A program made the translations under genes and the position numbers. Below are positions 11,132 through 22,629 of a stretch of 64,000 nt of DNA, one piece after another; within the stretch, counting starts at the first letter, position 1; each line of letters starts with the position of its first letter. The stretch is from Piliocolobus tephrosceles (lineage: Eukaryota > Chordata > Mammalia > Primates > Cercopithecidae), in NCBI RefSeq assembly GCF_002776525.5, contig NC_045440.1, positions 838,950 to 902,949 on the forward strand, written 5' to 3'. A model generated the notes under the pieces. That model made no database searches and was not told the origin of the DNA. It worked only from the letters and a program-made list of their open reading frames with translations.

Positions 11132-11249
11132 ACACGCCAACATAGAGAAATAAGGATCTGTGTATGGGGGAGGGGGTACGCCGTCTCCCTACACGCCAAC
11201 ATAGAGAAATAAGGATCTGTGTATGGGGGAGGGGGTACGCCGTCTCCCT
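11132..11249 (+). repeat. Perfect tandem duplication, 59 bp x 2
   Basis: Unit 1 is 11132-11190 and unit 2 is 11191-11249, identical base for base (both start ACACGCCAACATAGAGAAAT and end CGTCTCCCT). Confidence 0.98.
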
Positions 11250-11820
11250 AGCACCCCTTCCTTGAACACAGGTGCTGGGTAAGGGTCCAGCTCAGTCTCC
11301 CATTCAGTGTTGGATAGAAGCAGATGGCGGTGTGCGGAAGGGAGGTTTCCTGCCCAGCAGCACTGGCCCGAAGGGAGAAGAGGGGCTTCCTTAGCAGTGA
11401 CAGGCAGCACAGGCTGTTGCAGCACAGACTGCATCCCCCCAGCTACGTGCAGCTGAGCAAGAACATCCCAGGTGAGCCTAGTCTGCGGCCCGCTGGCCAA
11501 AGTGCACAGTCTACTTCCCCAGTCACAGGCAAGCTGGAACCCACGGACTCACCTGGGACTGAGGGGAGAAGACCAGAGCTACTTTTGGACGTGGATGAGA
11601 GCCGAGGACGGAGCAAGGACAGGGTCACTGCTCTAATCTAAGGGGAGGTGCAGCAGGCTAATCAGCCTGGGATCCAAGTGGTCTCAACACAGAGCCTCCT
11701 CGGCCTTTACAAGGAAGAATCTGCAATTTGCTTCAACTTTCTAGGCTACTGTTTCTTGATCTTCTAGAGAGGCTCAACAGCAGAAGAGACAACACAGCAC
11801 AGTACCGTGTGAGGTGTGCC
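11250..11820. other. Unassigned sequence with overlapping frames
   Basis: Moderately GC-rich, with frames of 103 (minus) and 105 (plus) codons that overlap. Neither has a recognisable domain. A CAGGTGAG splice-donor-like string at 11469-11476 is unsupported by anything else. Confidence 0.3.
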
Positions 11821-11824
11821 TGGG

Positions 11825-11995
11825 GCCGCACAGTGGTTGAGGCCATGACTTCTGCAGCCTGACCACCTGGCTTTGAATCATAGCTCTGCCACCAACCAGC
11901 TGTGATCAGGGGAAGTTACTGAATCTCACGTTGCCTCCATTCCCTCATCTGAAAAATGGGGATGTGATAATAATACTATCTGCTTTATACTTAAG
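11825..11995 (+). mobile_element. MIR
   Basis: GTGGTTGAGGCCATGACTTC, GGCTTTGAATCATAGCTCTG and CATCTGAAAAATGGGGATGT follow the MIR consensus. Confidence 0.85.
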
Positions 11996-12009
11996 ATTTA
12001 GGAGAGAAG

Positions 12010-12205
12010 AAGAAGGGAAAATTGGGAGTAATTGTTTAATGGGTACAGAGTTTTAGTTTTGTAAGGTGAAGCGTTCTGGAGATGGGTGATGGTGACAGTT
12101 GTGCAACAGTGGGAATGTACTGAAGACCATGACACTGTACACTGAGAAATGGTTAAGATAGTAAATGTCACTTTATGTGTAGTTTACCACAATTTTAATT
12201 TGAAA
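12010..12205 (+). mobile_element. L1M 3-prime end fragment
   Basis: TAATGGGTACAGAGTTTTAG, GATGGGTGATGGTGACAGTT and GACACTGTACACTGAGAAAT match the end of an old L1. Confidence 0.75.
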
Positions 12206-12225
12206 ACTTAGAACTTAAAAAAGGA

Positions 12226-12555
12226 GGCCGGGCGTGGTGGCTCAAGCCTGTAATCCCAGCACTTTGGGAGGCCGAGGCGGGCAGATCACGAGGTCAGGAG
12301 ATCGAGACCATCCTGGCTAACACAGTGAAACCCCGTCTCTACTAAAAAAAATACAAAAAACTAGCCGGGCGTGGTGGCGGCGCCTGTAGTCCCAGCTACT
12401 CGGGAGGCTGAGGCAGGAGAATGGCGGGAACCCGGGAGGCGGAGCTTGCAGTGAGCTGAGATCCGGCCACTGCACTCCAGCCTGGGCGACAGAGCCAGAC
12501 TCTGTCTCTCAAAAACAAAAACAAAAAAAACACCAAAAAAACAAAAAACAAAAAA
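12226..12555 (+). mobile_element. AluY (OWM-type), left member of inverted pair
   Basis: Full length from GGCCGGGCGTGGTGGCTCAA to an A-rich tail broken by C. Flanked by AAAAAGGA (12218-12225 and 12551-12558). Confidence 0.96.
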
Positions 12556-12590
12556 GGATTTGGGGGTTGAGGGAAGAATAAGCTCATCTC

Positions 12591-12615
12591 TTTCTTTCTT
12601 TTTTTTTCTTTCTTT

Positions 12616-12646
<31 letters not shown>

Positions 12647-12923
12647 GGGGGGGTCTCGCTCTTTCCCCCGGGCTGGAGTGCAGTGGCCGGATCTCAGCTC
12701 ACTGCAAGCTCCGCCCCCCGGGTTCCCGCCATTCTCCCGCCTCAGCCTCCGGAGTATCCGGGACCACAGGCGCCGCCACCTCGCCCAGCTAATTTTTGTA
12801 TTTTTAGCAGAGACGGGGTTTCACCATCTTCGCCAGGATGGTCTTGATTTCCTGACCTGGTGATCCGCCCACCTCGGCCTCTCAAAATGCTGGGATTACA
12901 GGCGTGAGCCACCGCGCCCGGCC
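12591..12923 (-). mobile_element. AluY (OWM-type), right member of inverted pair
   Basis: Reverse-complement full-length Alu with a long T tail. The target duplication is GAATAAGCTCATCTC (12576-12590) versus GAATGAGCTCATTTC (12924-12938), 13 of 15 matching. Confidence 0.96.
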
Positions 12924-12938
12924 GAATGAGCTCATTTC

Positions 12939-14950
12939 TAGACGTGCCTGGAAGAATGCCTGGTGCTCCAAGATACAGAGGGCTGGCTCCTTGTACCATC
13001 AGCTGGGTGACGTTTTTGCAACTTGCTTGAAGTTACTGCAAGAATTAGAAATAACGTAGACAGAACAGTTTGATGTGGTGTGTAATTCTACTCTTAATAA
13101 ATGGTAAGAATTGTTACTAGCTTGGTAGCTATTGGGGGAATGGAGTTGGCTATGCTGCTAGAAACATGTACTTTGGATAGGAAAGAATGTTGCTTTCCCT
13201 CACCCCTCTGATTTGGGGGTGGGAACGTGAAAACCGGCAACAATGCAAAGGAGAAGGGAATAGAAAAGTTGTCAGTTTATGTTGCTGGATAATAACCGAC
13301 CAAGTTCCATGGGAGGGTAGCTCATGCATTCTTGAAACATGGGTCTGGGTGTAATAACATGCATGTATCATGGTGTGGTCACAGCTGGAACACACTCAAA
13401 GCAAGGCTTTCAGTGGCATTTCCCTTCCCTGAGCCTGCCCCTTCGTCTAGGAGATACACAGGTTGAGCCTTCCTCCAGCTTGTAGACCAAAGTAGGTATT
13501 TGTAAAGTGCTCCGAGATCTTCCCAAATAGGGCCTCCTTAAATAAAAGGTCTCCAAGTGCGCAGGAGTGGAAGAGACAGGCCTATGGAGGGCTTAGGAAT
13601 CCAGGGGCATTGCGTGTGCTCAGGAGAGCAGCCCATCCCATCTGCCTACGACTAGGGTTCTTCTCAGTGCATTACTGGGGGCTCTCCCAGGGCACTCGGC
13701 CTTCCTTTCTTGGCTGTGCGAAACAACTTAGTTGGGATTTAAGACAAAAGTAGACCTAGAATAGTTGACACCTGGAGTGGATAATTTTTAACATCCTCCC
13801 CATGCAACAAAATTATTTTTATAATGATAATAATGCAATCAGTAGTAATCACTGTTTTCTTGAGTCAATCTGTAGTTTCTTCATTTTTTAAAATTGACCT
13901 GCTGAACAACCTCTAGTTTCAAAACATAATTTAAAGAAAGAGTACATTTTAATTTTAATATTATGCAAATTTAGAACACATCACATATGAACTAAATTTG
14001 CACTTTGCCGGTAAAAAATTAATCTCATGGCTCTCTGTCTGTTTTGGTTTTAAAGTTTAAACACAAATTTAAAAATTTTTTATCACATAAAATGAGAAAA
14101 GTAAAATAACCCAAGATCTGCTTCTTTCATCAATACAATCAGGGTTATCATGGTTTGTTTTGAATTTACTATTTAAATGTAGGGATTGGAGACAGTTGTA
14201 GCTCAAGGTGCAATCTCTGGGCTGGCACTGGATGTGAACAGATGAGAACAAAATGCATGTGGCTGAGTCCACTGGGAAGATGTTTCTGTGCCACAGAGAG
14301 TTCTCAGAATTAACTTCCAGATATATTAAAATTATTAATGGTAAGTAAGAAATATATCAAATTGAAGCTTACATACATATTGCTAAAATACAATCATATC
14401 TGCAGAAATTATTTGGAACTTTGAACAGCAAAAGTTTTTTTTTGCAGAACAGTATTTTATCACTGATGTTATTTAGAGTTGCAAGCACATGGTGATATCA
14501 CAAGCAAACTGACTTTTAGTCAGCTGTGTTATCGTGTTTAAACTCTCTACAAATGACACATCCCTGGCTGCCTGCTCCAGGGGCAGGGGGTCCCTGCAGC
14601 TCTGTCTTGTGGTATGCAGCTGGTTTAAAGATATTGGCAACATCACAGTTACACTGTCTACACACCTGTAAGAAGTGTTTTAATTTAAACTAACAGCCTT
14701 GAAGTTGAGCGTCTTTATTTTAGGTGTAGGACTTCTCAAGGTTGAAGAAGAAAGCAAATGGAAAGTCTGCCAAGTCTTTTTCCTGACATCAATGCTTAGG
14801 ATCTTGAGAGCTTGTTTTGAAAAGCGGGTGTTTGGGGCGGGGGGAATTTGGACGACAGCTTTTCCAAGTTTCAGGCTAGTGTTTGGCACCCTCTAGTGGA
14901 CAATTTGAAAAGAGAACGATCCGATACTGTATAAAAAACGAAGTTTATCA
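12939..14950. other. Unassigned single-copy sequence, no gene seen
   Basis: About 2 kb, AT-rich from 13800 to 14450. Only short frames occur (60-81 codons), without recognisable features. No Alu or LTR is seen. Confidence 0.4.
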
Positions 14951-14954
14951 TATA

Positions 14955-15145
14955 GCTTATTCATCATTTATTAAGTACCATGCACTGAGCTAAGTCCTTT
15001 GTGTGCAATATCTAATCCTTACAACTACTGGTACATTAGGAATATGAGTTCAGCATTACTAATTATAGAATCAGCTCAGAGAGGTCAAGTAAATTGACCA
15101 TAGCCACACAGCAAGGGGCGCAGCTGCTAGTCTTGCTTCTCCAGA
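14955..15145 (-). mobile_element. MIR
   Basis: TTTATTAAGTACCATGCACT, TCTAATCCTTACAACTACTG and CAGAGAGGTCAAGTAAATTG are in antisense MIR order. Confidence 0.8.
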
Positions 15146-15589
15146 GACATACGGAGTGAGCATACTTGGCATATGTAGCACAGTATTTCAAGTTCCTGAC
15201 CCCCATGGACACACTACCAGCTCCACACCTCAGAGCCTGGGGGCTTGAGGAGTGCCCACCCCGAACCAACTTCCAGAATTATAGTTACTTACACAATTCT
15301 GAGAGTAAGATCCAAAAGTAAATTTTTGATTTTTCCCTTAAAGGTTGTGATTTGCTCTCAAAAGTAAACGACCTCGTCTTGGTTTGTCATATTTCCTTCT
15401 TAGATTCGTGTCCCCTTTGTGTCTTATGTTCTGGTCAGGTCACGGCAATGGCCTACAATAGTAACTCCCAGACTTTAAAGCATATTGGCAATCTCCTTTA
15501 TCTGTGACACCCCAGAGATCTTAGAATCAAAGTGAGCTCGTTCTGGGAGTGCTTTGTGAGTTATCCGAGTTAGTGGTTTGTCAACATGG

Positions 15590-15725
15590 ACCTCTTGAAA
15601 ATCTTTGAAGGAAGTTTTGGTTGCCATGATGATTGGAGGGCACTAATGATGTTTAGTCAGGGGGACACTGGTGTTCTGCAATGCCCAGGACAGGTCACGC
15701 AAGGAGAAATTGACCCAGGACTGGT
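15590..15725 (-). mobile_element. MER20-like fragment
   Basis: TTTTGGTTGCCATGATGATT and CTGCAATGCCCAGGACAGGT resemble the reverse complement of MER20, a hAT-derived element. The 115-codon plus frame at 15586-15933 runs through it. Confidence 0.5.
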
Positions 15726-15933
15726 AAGACGTTCCACCGTCCTGCTGGACATGCTGAGACAGAATGCATGCTTCAACCTGTGGTGGGATTTCAAGTTCAG
15801 AGATGCATTTGCTGCGATGTGTCATTATTACTGCCACATCCCATGTTATAACAGGGAATTGTTTCCACACTGCACTCAAAATAAGGCCTGGCTGATTTGC
15901 CAGAATATCCAACTTCCTAATTTTCCTCCATAA

Positions 15934-16586
15934 TCTATAATATATGTTGGTATCATATGCCTACTCAAATGAAGGAATTTTCCTCTCTGTCCGATCTATG
16001 GAAATCCAATCAGCTCTGTTAGCAAACACCAGTTTTCGTCCCTCTGTCCAGCTGTTCCTCTGCTTCCTTGTTCTCTCTCATTCTAGAAAGTTTCTCCTGA
16101 CCTTCTGACTTTTCTTAAACCCAAGCTTATTTATTATATGTAGGGCCAAGAGGCCATTCTCTTACGTCTGGCAGTGTAGTTTTACATGTTTTAAACTATT
16201 GTTTATTACTAGAAAATCTGAGGTATTGTAAGACCATCAGAGCAGGTGACGATTGCCATTGAATGGAGAGTTTGTTACTCATGGTTCCCGGAAGGGGGAG
16301 CACCATGCCCCAGGGGGCTGCATGGCAAAGCACTGGCCTTGGGCATGAAACAGAGAGAGGAGGGGCTCTGGAGCACAGGGGCTGCCCTTAGTTGTCTGGT
16401 ACCTGGCCCTGGGATGGTGAGGACTGGTGGATAGTGGCCTGGAGTGTGAGAGGGGATGAAGAAGGTAGTTGAACTGTGAGATCTGAATGGGTTGGTTTGC
16501 ATTTGAAAAGTATGCTTGGGGGCAAGTTGTTTGCTGTTGCTAGGAATTGGCCAACCCTGGTGTGAGGTAGCAGCCCCTAAGCAAGG
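15934..16586. other. Unassigned sequence, no gene seen
   Basis: No long frame or familiar repeat. A GC-rich patch at about 16280-16440 gives overlapping frames on both strands. Confidence 0.35.
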
Positions 16587-16975
16587 TGTGTTCGTCCATT
16601 CTCACACTGCTATAGAGAAGTACCTGAGACTGGTAATTTACGAAGAAAACAGGTTTAATTGACTCACAGTTCTGCAGACTTATTAGGAAGCATGGGTAGG
16701 AGGCCTCAGGAAACTTACAATCACGGTGGAAGGCGAAGGGAAAGCGAAGGGAAGGCACGTCTTCCCATGGTGGGAGCAGGAGAGAGAGAGACAGTGAAGA
16801 AGGAAGTGCTACACTCTTTTAAACCATCAGATCTCGTGAGAACTCACTCACTATCATGAGAACAGCAAAGGGGAAACCTGCCGCCATGATCCAGTCACCT
16901 CCCACCAGGTTCCTACCCTGACATGTGGGGATTACAATTGACATGAGACCTGGGACACAGAGCCAAACCATATCA
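16587..16975 (-). mobile_element. MST/THE1-class MaLR LTR
   Basis: Complete LTR in antisense. The right edge AGCCAAACCATATCA is the reverse complement of the usual TGATATGGTTTGG start, and the left edge TGTGTTCGTCCATTCTCACA matches the LTR end. CAAGG precedes it and CAA follows before the N run, consistent with a 5-bp target duplication cut by the gap. Confidence 0.9.
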
Positions 16976-16978
16976 CAA

Positions 16979-17078
16979 NNNNNNNNNNNNNNNNNNNNNN
17001 NNNNNNNNNNNNNNNNNNNNNNNNNNNNNNNNNNNNNNNNNNNNNNNNNNNNNNNNNNNNNNNNNNNNNNNNNNNNNN
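16979..17078. other. Assembly gap (100 N)
   Basis: A run of exactly 100 N. The Alu on its right lacks its whole right arm, so the gap should hide at least part of that Alu. Confidence 1.
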
Positions 17079-17225
17079 TTTTTTTTTTTTTTTTTTTGGT
17101 ATTTTTTAGTAGAGACGGGGTTTCACAGTGTTAGCCAGGATGGTCTCGATCTCCTGACCTTGTGATCCACCCGTCTCGGCCTCCCAAAGTGCTGGGATTA
17201 CAGGCTTGAGCCACCGCGCCCGGCC
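17079..17225 (-). mobile_element. AluY left arm beside gap
   Basis: A T-run, then TTTTAGTAGAGACGGGGTTT to CCGCGCCCGGCC. The right arm is missing in the adjacent gap. Confidence 0.93.
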
Positions 17226-17235
17226 TAAATTTTTT

Positions 17236-17526
17236 TAAATTTTTGAGACAGGGTCTTGCTCTGTTACCCAGGCTAGAGTACAGCGGTGCAATTTCAGCTT
17301 AATAAAACCTCAACCTCCTGGGTTCAAATGATCCTCCTACCTCAGCCTCCTCAGTAGCTGGGACTACAGGTATGCATCACCCCACCTAGCCAGCTTTCTT
17401 GTTTTTAAAAGAGATGGGGTTTTGCCATCTTGCCCGGTCTGTTCTCAAACTCCTGGGCTCAAGTGATCCACTCATCTTGGCCTCCCAAAGTGCTGGGATT
17501 AGAGACGTGAGCCACCACACACAACC
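17236..17526 (-). mobile_element. AluJ-type (inside duplication copy 1)
   Basis: Old reverse-complement Alu (TTGAGACAGGGTCTTGCTCT through GAGCCACCACACACAACC). Its counterpart is the Alu at 46205-46493. Confidence 0.92.
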
Positions 17527-17916
17527 AAGGATTTCCTTTTCTTTCTTCCTGAGATAAAGCAATTTGGGTGTGAAGGTGGGAGAAGGAAAAGGAGGAAAAC
17601 TAAGTGCTCTCTTCTTTAGGAAAATCCACCCTAGAGGGAGCTGATTTTAAATCAGTCAATCTACCCATGACAGAATCTAGCATCACCATGAGTTGTTATT
17701 GTAAAGTTTGCAGATTACAGCCTGCCCTCACTGATTTACTGGGTCATTGGCCTTGCATATTATTCATGAGTCCTCCTCCTCTGCTCATTGACTCATGCCA
17801 TTGATAGTGGACTAATTTGGGGCAAAAATCAGAAGACTAAAAGTGTGTGTTTCAGGATGTGTGTAGCATAATATTTCAAAATTAAGTAAAACAATAGCTA
17901 ATATTTCTTGTGTGCC
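17242..17916 (+). repeat. Copy 1 of a dispersed direct duplication (~675 bp)
   Basis: Colinear with 46205-46880: an AluJ, then about 390 bp of otherwise single-copy sequence. Shared strings include TTCCTGAGATAAAGCA, CTCTCTTCTTTAGGAAAATC, AAAGTTTGCAGATTACAGCC and ATTTCAAAATTAAGTAAAA. Over the last 79 bases I count about 7 differences. A frame at 17604-17804 (GTG-initiated in the listing, no ATG) is shared with the other copy. Confidence 0.93.
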
Positions 17917-17975
17917 TCAGCCTCCCAAAGTCCTGGGATCACAAGCCATGAAAGCATAAGCCACCAGGCCCAGCC
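17915..17975 (-). mobile_element. Alu left-end fragment at duplication edge
   Basis: CCTCAGCCTCCCAAAGTCCT to AGGCCCAGCC is only the 5-prime end of an Alu. It abuts the duplication breakpoint. Confidence 0.75.
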
Positions 17976-17995
17976 TTATTTTAAATTTTTATCTA

Positions 17996-18293
17996 TCCAT
18001 TTATTTATTTTAGAGATGGGGTCTCATTCTGTTGCTCAGACTGGAGTGCAGTAGTATGATTATGGCTGACTGCAGTCTCAAACTCCTGGGCTCCAGCGAT
18101 CTTCCCACCTTAGTCTCCCAAGTAGCTGGGACAACAGGTGTGCACCACTACACCCAACTATTTTTTTAGTTTTTTAGAGATGAGGTCTCACTATGTTGCC
18201 CAGGCTGATCTAGAAGTCCCTGGTTCAAGTAATCCTCCTGCTTCAGCCTCTCGAAGTGCTAGGATTACAGGTTTGAGCCACCATGCCTGCCCT
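17996..18293 (-). mobile_element. AluJ-type
   Basis: Reverse-complement old Alu from TTTATTTTAGAGATGGGGTC to TTGAGCCACCATGCCTGCCC. Confidence 0.92.
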
Positions 18294-18449
18294 CAGCTTC
18301 CCATTTAAATTACAAGTAGGGCATCAGAGTGGTCTTTAAAAATGATGCCTGTTAGTAGTCATGTCTATGGCTTTTATTTTAGAATGGCAAAGACAGAAGA
18401 TGTTACAAATATCTATTACAAAATGGGGTACATGGTCTGCTGAAACTGG

Positions 18450-18575
18450 GAGCCGCCGATGCTTTACAGATGAGCAAACTGAGGCCCGGGAAGACCCCAT
18501 GACTCTCCCAGGGACACGCAGTGGGTTAGTGAAAGGATTGGATGCAGGGCTGGTTCCAGGCCCAATCTCCTGGTA
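18450..18575 (-). mobile_element. MIR fragment
   Basis: CTTTACAGATGAGCAAACTG and ACTCTCCCAGGGACACGCAG are antisense MIR phrases. Confidence 0.65.
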
Positions 18576-19105
18576 TCCCAATACTTTCTTTGGCATCAGC
18601 CAGCCCCTTAGATAAGTAAAAATTCCAAAAAACCATCTTAACATGCTCTGTGAATACATTTGACTAATACCCAGGATAGTGCCCTGCAGACGAAGGCCAA
18701 CCACAATGATCTAATGGATGGCAGCCGCAACATGCCAATGACGTAGAGTTTGTGTTCCATCTTTTGGTTCAACTTAGTCAGGACACTCTTCATCTGTTCC
18801 CTAAATCCATCTGCCTCTGTATTACCTCTTCTGCTTCTTCATCAGTCAGATAGTGGCCGTGGTTTTTCTCTGCTTTTTCTATCCTCGGAAGATCCCAACT
18901 TCTCCATAAAGGCTTTCCTGATTAACTAGCAGCGAGATCGTCATTCTCTTCCACGTACTTCACCTGGGCCTGTGCTTCTCGTTTCCACGGGCTTGAGAAT
19001 CCACTGGGGACTCTGGGAAGATGTAAGCTTCGTGTGTCTACAAGTCCCCAGGAGGTGCTGAAACTACTGGGATGGAGACCATATTCAAAAAGCAAAACTC
19101 TCAGA
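18576..19105. other. Unassigned sequence, no gene seen
   Basis: No recognisable gene or repeat. Confidence 0.35.
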
Positions 19106-19107
19106 CT

Positions 19108-19300
19108 AAACCGATGGTTCCCAAGCCAGGTTTCTCATCACAGGGACCTGGGCAACTTTTGAAAAATAGCCTCCCGAGCCCCACACCAGACCCATCCTAT
19201 AGCAATCTCTGAAAGCAGAGCCCTAGAGTGGGATTTCTAGAAGCACTCCCGGCAATTCTGGAGGCACTCTCCCAAACACCAGCCTCTGACGTAATGCTTA
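19108..19300 (+). mobile_element. MER5A-like fragment
   Basis: GATGGTTCCCAAGCCAGG, GGGACCTGGGCAACTTTTG and CCCCACACCAGACC resemble diverged MER5A. Confidence 0.5.
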
Positions 19301-21860
19301 GGTGCACTGCAAGGCGTTATAATAACTTAATTTGAAATTCGCCCCCAGAAGTAAGCACTGTGCAGACTGTTGCTAACCTAGACTCATCGTGACATGTTTT
19401 CATGCTTAGGCCAGACTCCAGGAACTGTGCTTTCTCAATTACAGAACCAAGGCAGATGGGCAAATGATCTACAACCATCTTGTGATGTTAACGTCTTATA
19501 TACATGTACTTATACATCTCCTAAGACGATCGTAGTAGTTTCCAGAAGCCCAAATTAAGACATTTTACTGCAACAAGATTTAAAAACTAGGGCTTTGACG
19601 TCTACTTTATGAGAAGTTCGTATTTGCATAATTAGGAGTGTCCTGCACTTTCTTGGGCAGCGTGTGTCAGTCAACAGCTGCAAGTCATTCTGGCTCCTTG
19701 CCCAATCGAAGAGAGAGCATTGCTTAAATCAGTCTCTGCCCTACCTCCAGAGAATGTGATAGAAGGCGAGTGAGAGACTAACAGCAGAGGCGAATCCCCA
19801 AATTAGATGCCCTTCCAAGCTTCAAAAACACTTTAACAATTTTTCCAAAATATCACAGCAGAGCATCACAGAGATGAGCTGAGCCACCTGCAGACACAGT
19901 TTCTCCAATGTGACGAAGAAACGACATCTGGGTCCCTGATGGAAGATGCGCACAGGCTGCTGAGAAAACCCTGGAGATGCCTCTGGTAGGAACAAGAAGT
20001 TCCAGAAGGCAGAGTCTTCCCTCCTCCCCAGCCTGCCTCGTGGGTAGAGATGTGCTGTGTCTTCAGGCCCACATGTTTCCCCAAAGAAATGCTCCCCCTA
20101 TTTGAGAAGACAAGTGAATGTTGCTCAGGTTGGGGGCAGGGGTTATGGGCTCAGCTTGACCCTAAGTGCCATCAGGCAGGGCCAGGTGTGTCTTGGTTCC
20201 CTCCCCATCTCCCCAGCACCCCCTACTGTGCCTCGCTCACAGCACCCACTCAGGGAACACTTGCTGACTGATGACCAGCTGTGTAGTGGGATGCTTTTAA
20301 ACTCTGGAAGTGCCTTAACTGATACACTGCCCAGCTACCCTGGATTAACCAAGAGGGCAAAAGTTTGAGTAATGATGTTGGGCAAGGTGTTTGGTTAGTT
20401 TTCCACATTCTTCTGGAGTTAGGTCTTCACAGTGAGGTGTGGATTTTGTGTGATGTCATATTAAGTAAGGCTTTTTATTCTGAGGTTTGGCCATCTCGGG
20501 GACTTGCTGATGCTGGAGGGACTGCCCCACCCAGGGTTAGCCAATTCTTAGTGGAAGCAAAGAGCTCTTCTGTAAGCACGCCTTTCACATGCAAACCAAC
20601 CCACCTAGACCCCACCTCCCAACCACCTCCTTTGTGGGGCTCCTGCACTCTGGGCCACCACCACTTCAGGGCTAGGATCCAGGCAACTAGGAACAGCCCT
20701 TATGCCCCAGAGCCCACTGAAAGGATTCGCACTAGCCAATCCTGAGCCTGCTCACCTGCCTCACCTGTTCTTTCCTGCAGAAGTCACAGTAAAGGCTCTT
20801 ACCTACACTTCTCCTGTCTGCCTTTGCCTCCTGGTCAACCCCAGTGCTTCTCCATGCGTCCCCTCCTCCCACCATCACATGGTGTGGCATGCCTTGCCCC
20901 TTCTCTTAGGAACTGTGATAACGAGCTATCTTTTCAATGGCAGTTGTCTTCTGAATCATGTCAAAACCTACATTTCACAATAGACATATTGTCAAGTTCC
21001 AGGATACCAGATGTTTGTGTTTAAGTGTAGGTCCCATGACCATTTCCATTATCTAGAAGGAATATTTCCTAGGGATAATAAATAGTGTAACTTATTGAAA
21101 GTGTTTAGGTGCCATTGTCAATCAGAGTTCAATCAGAGAAGCAGAGGCACTAGCATATACATCTCACTAGGTACACCACCAGGGTATCTCATGCTTGTAT
21201 GGCAAGCAGCATTGTAAGAGAGCAATAGTGTTTCCGTCAGCAGCAAAGGGCAGGCTTGTTTACTTGTTTACTGTCTAAAATGATAAAGATGATGTCTCCC
21301 TCCAGAGCAAAGTTCAGACAAGCTTACTGCCCACTCTAAAAGACTTGGGCTTCCAAAGCTTGAGCTTCTTCTCTGGGAAAGTCACCCACTGCCTCTGCAG
21401 ACAGCACCTGGCTCTTGTCACATTACCCTGCAGGAACTGGGACTGGGGAGATGAACACAGATGCTGACACTTGGTTACTGCTATTGCTATGAGTAATGAA
21501 GTCCTTTGTCTCTGACCCAGGAGTCTTGTGTCTTCTGCCAGCAACCTTGAAAGTGTGGCAGGCTAACTTGTTAGACTGCAAGTAGGGTGAAATCTCAAAC
21601 CTTTCACAGCTCTTGATATTTCCTAACCAACACCAGTCTCATGGGTCAGGAAAGAAAGGGGCTTGCTCCTCTCTCTGTCACTGGTCAGTGATAATGGCCT
21701 CCTTAAGGGATCACTCTACATCCACCTCTCGAGGGACAGACATCAGGAGTCCAAGCCAGGAGGCTTATACAAAGGAAGAGCTATTGATGAATGAGCCATG
21801 CAGGTCTCAGCAAAACCAGGCAAAAGATGTAACTCCTTTTGAGAAAGCCCTGTGTTTGTG
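19301..21860. other. Unassigned single-copy sequence, no gene seen
   Basis: About 2.5 kb without a repeat I can name. Frames of 103 and 126 codons at 20057-20745 overlap each other and have no domain. CpG is sparse and no promoter-like signal is visible. Confidence 0.4.
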
Positions 21861-21861
21861 T

Positions 21862-22241
21862 GCTGGGGCTGACACAACAAAATGCTATAGACTGCATAAC
21901 TTATAACTTAAGAGAAATGTGTTTTCTTGCAGCTCTGGAGGCTGGAAGTTCCACATTAAGGTGCCAGTAGATTTGGCTCCTGGTGAGGGCTCTCTTCCTG
22001 GCTTACAGACAGCTACCTTCTTGCTCCATCCTCATGTGGCCTTTCCTTTGTGGGTAAGTGGAGACAGAGCTCTCTTGTATTTTTTATTCTTCTTGTAAGG
22101 ACACCAACCCTATCAGATTAGAGCCTCACTATTTTTAAACCTTAAATCACTATTCTAAAAGTCCTATCTCCAAACACAGTCATATTAAAGGTTAGAGTTT
22201 CAACATATAAATTTGGGAGGGGACACAATTCAGTCCATGGA
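21862..22241 (-). mobile_element. MLT1-class MaLR LTR
   Basis: GCAGCTCTGGAGGCTGGAAG, CTTGTAAGGACACCAACCCT and GGGGACACAATTCAGTCCAT are the reverse complement of an MLT1 LTR. Its 5-prime edge abuts the next LTR. Confidence 0.85.
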
Positions 22242-22549
22242 AGCCCCTATCTGGGGAACCTGCCCCCAATATTTCAATGTAGGCTCTTTCTATTTTCCAT
22301 AAGTGTCAGCTGGCTGAAAAATAAACAGAAAGAGTACAAAGAGAGGAATTTTACAGCTGGACCGCCGGGGGCGACATCACCTATCAGTAAGACTGTGATG
22401 CCCACCTGAGCCTCAAATCAGCAAGTTTTTTATTAAGGGTTTCAAAAGGGGAGGTGGTGTAAATAACAGACAGTAGGTACAAAGATCACATGCTTCAAAG
22501 GGCAAAAAGCAGAACAAAGATTATATGTTTCTGAGGGAACAGGACAAAA

Positions 22550-22629
22550 GGGCAAAAGCAGAACTACTTATAAGGGTCTAACAAAGATCACAAGGCAAAG
22601 GGCAAAAGCAGAACTACTGATAAAGGTCT
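22550..22629 (+). repeat. 50-bp-period tandem repeat within LTR
   Basis: GGGCAAAAGCAGAACTACT occurs at 22550 and again at 22600, each followed by TATAAGGGTCTA or GATAAAGGTCTA. A diverged third copy may start at about 22499. Confidence 0.85.

Noticed and set aside
15586..15933. 115-codon plus frame
   Set aside because: Its first part overlaps a MER20-like transposon remnant and an antisense frame is equally open.
20057..20745. Two overlapping plus frames (103 and 126 codons)
   Set aside because: They are in different frames with no domain, splice, promoter or poly(A) support.
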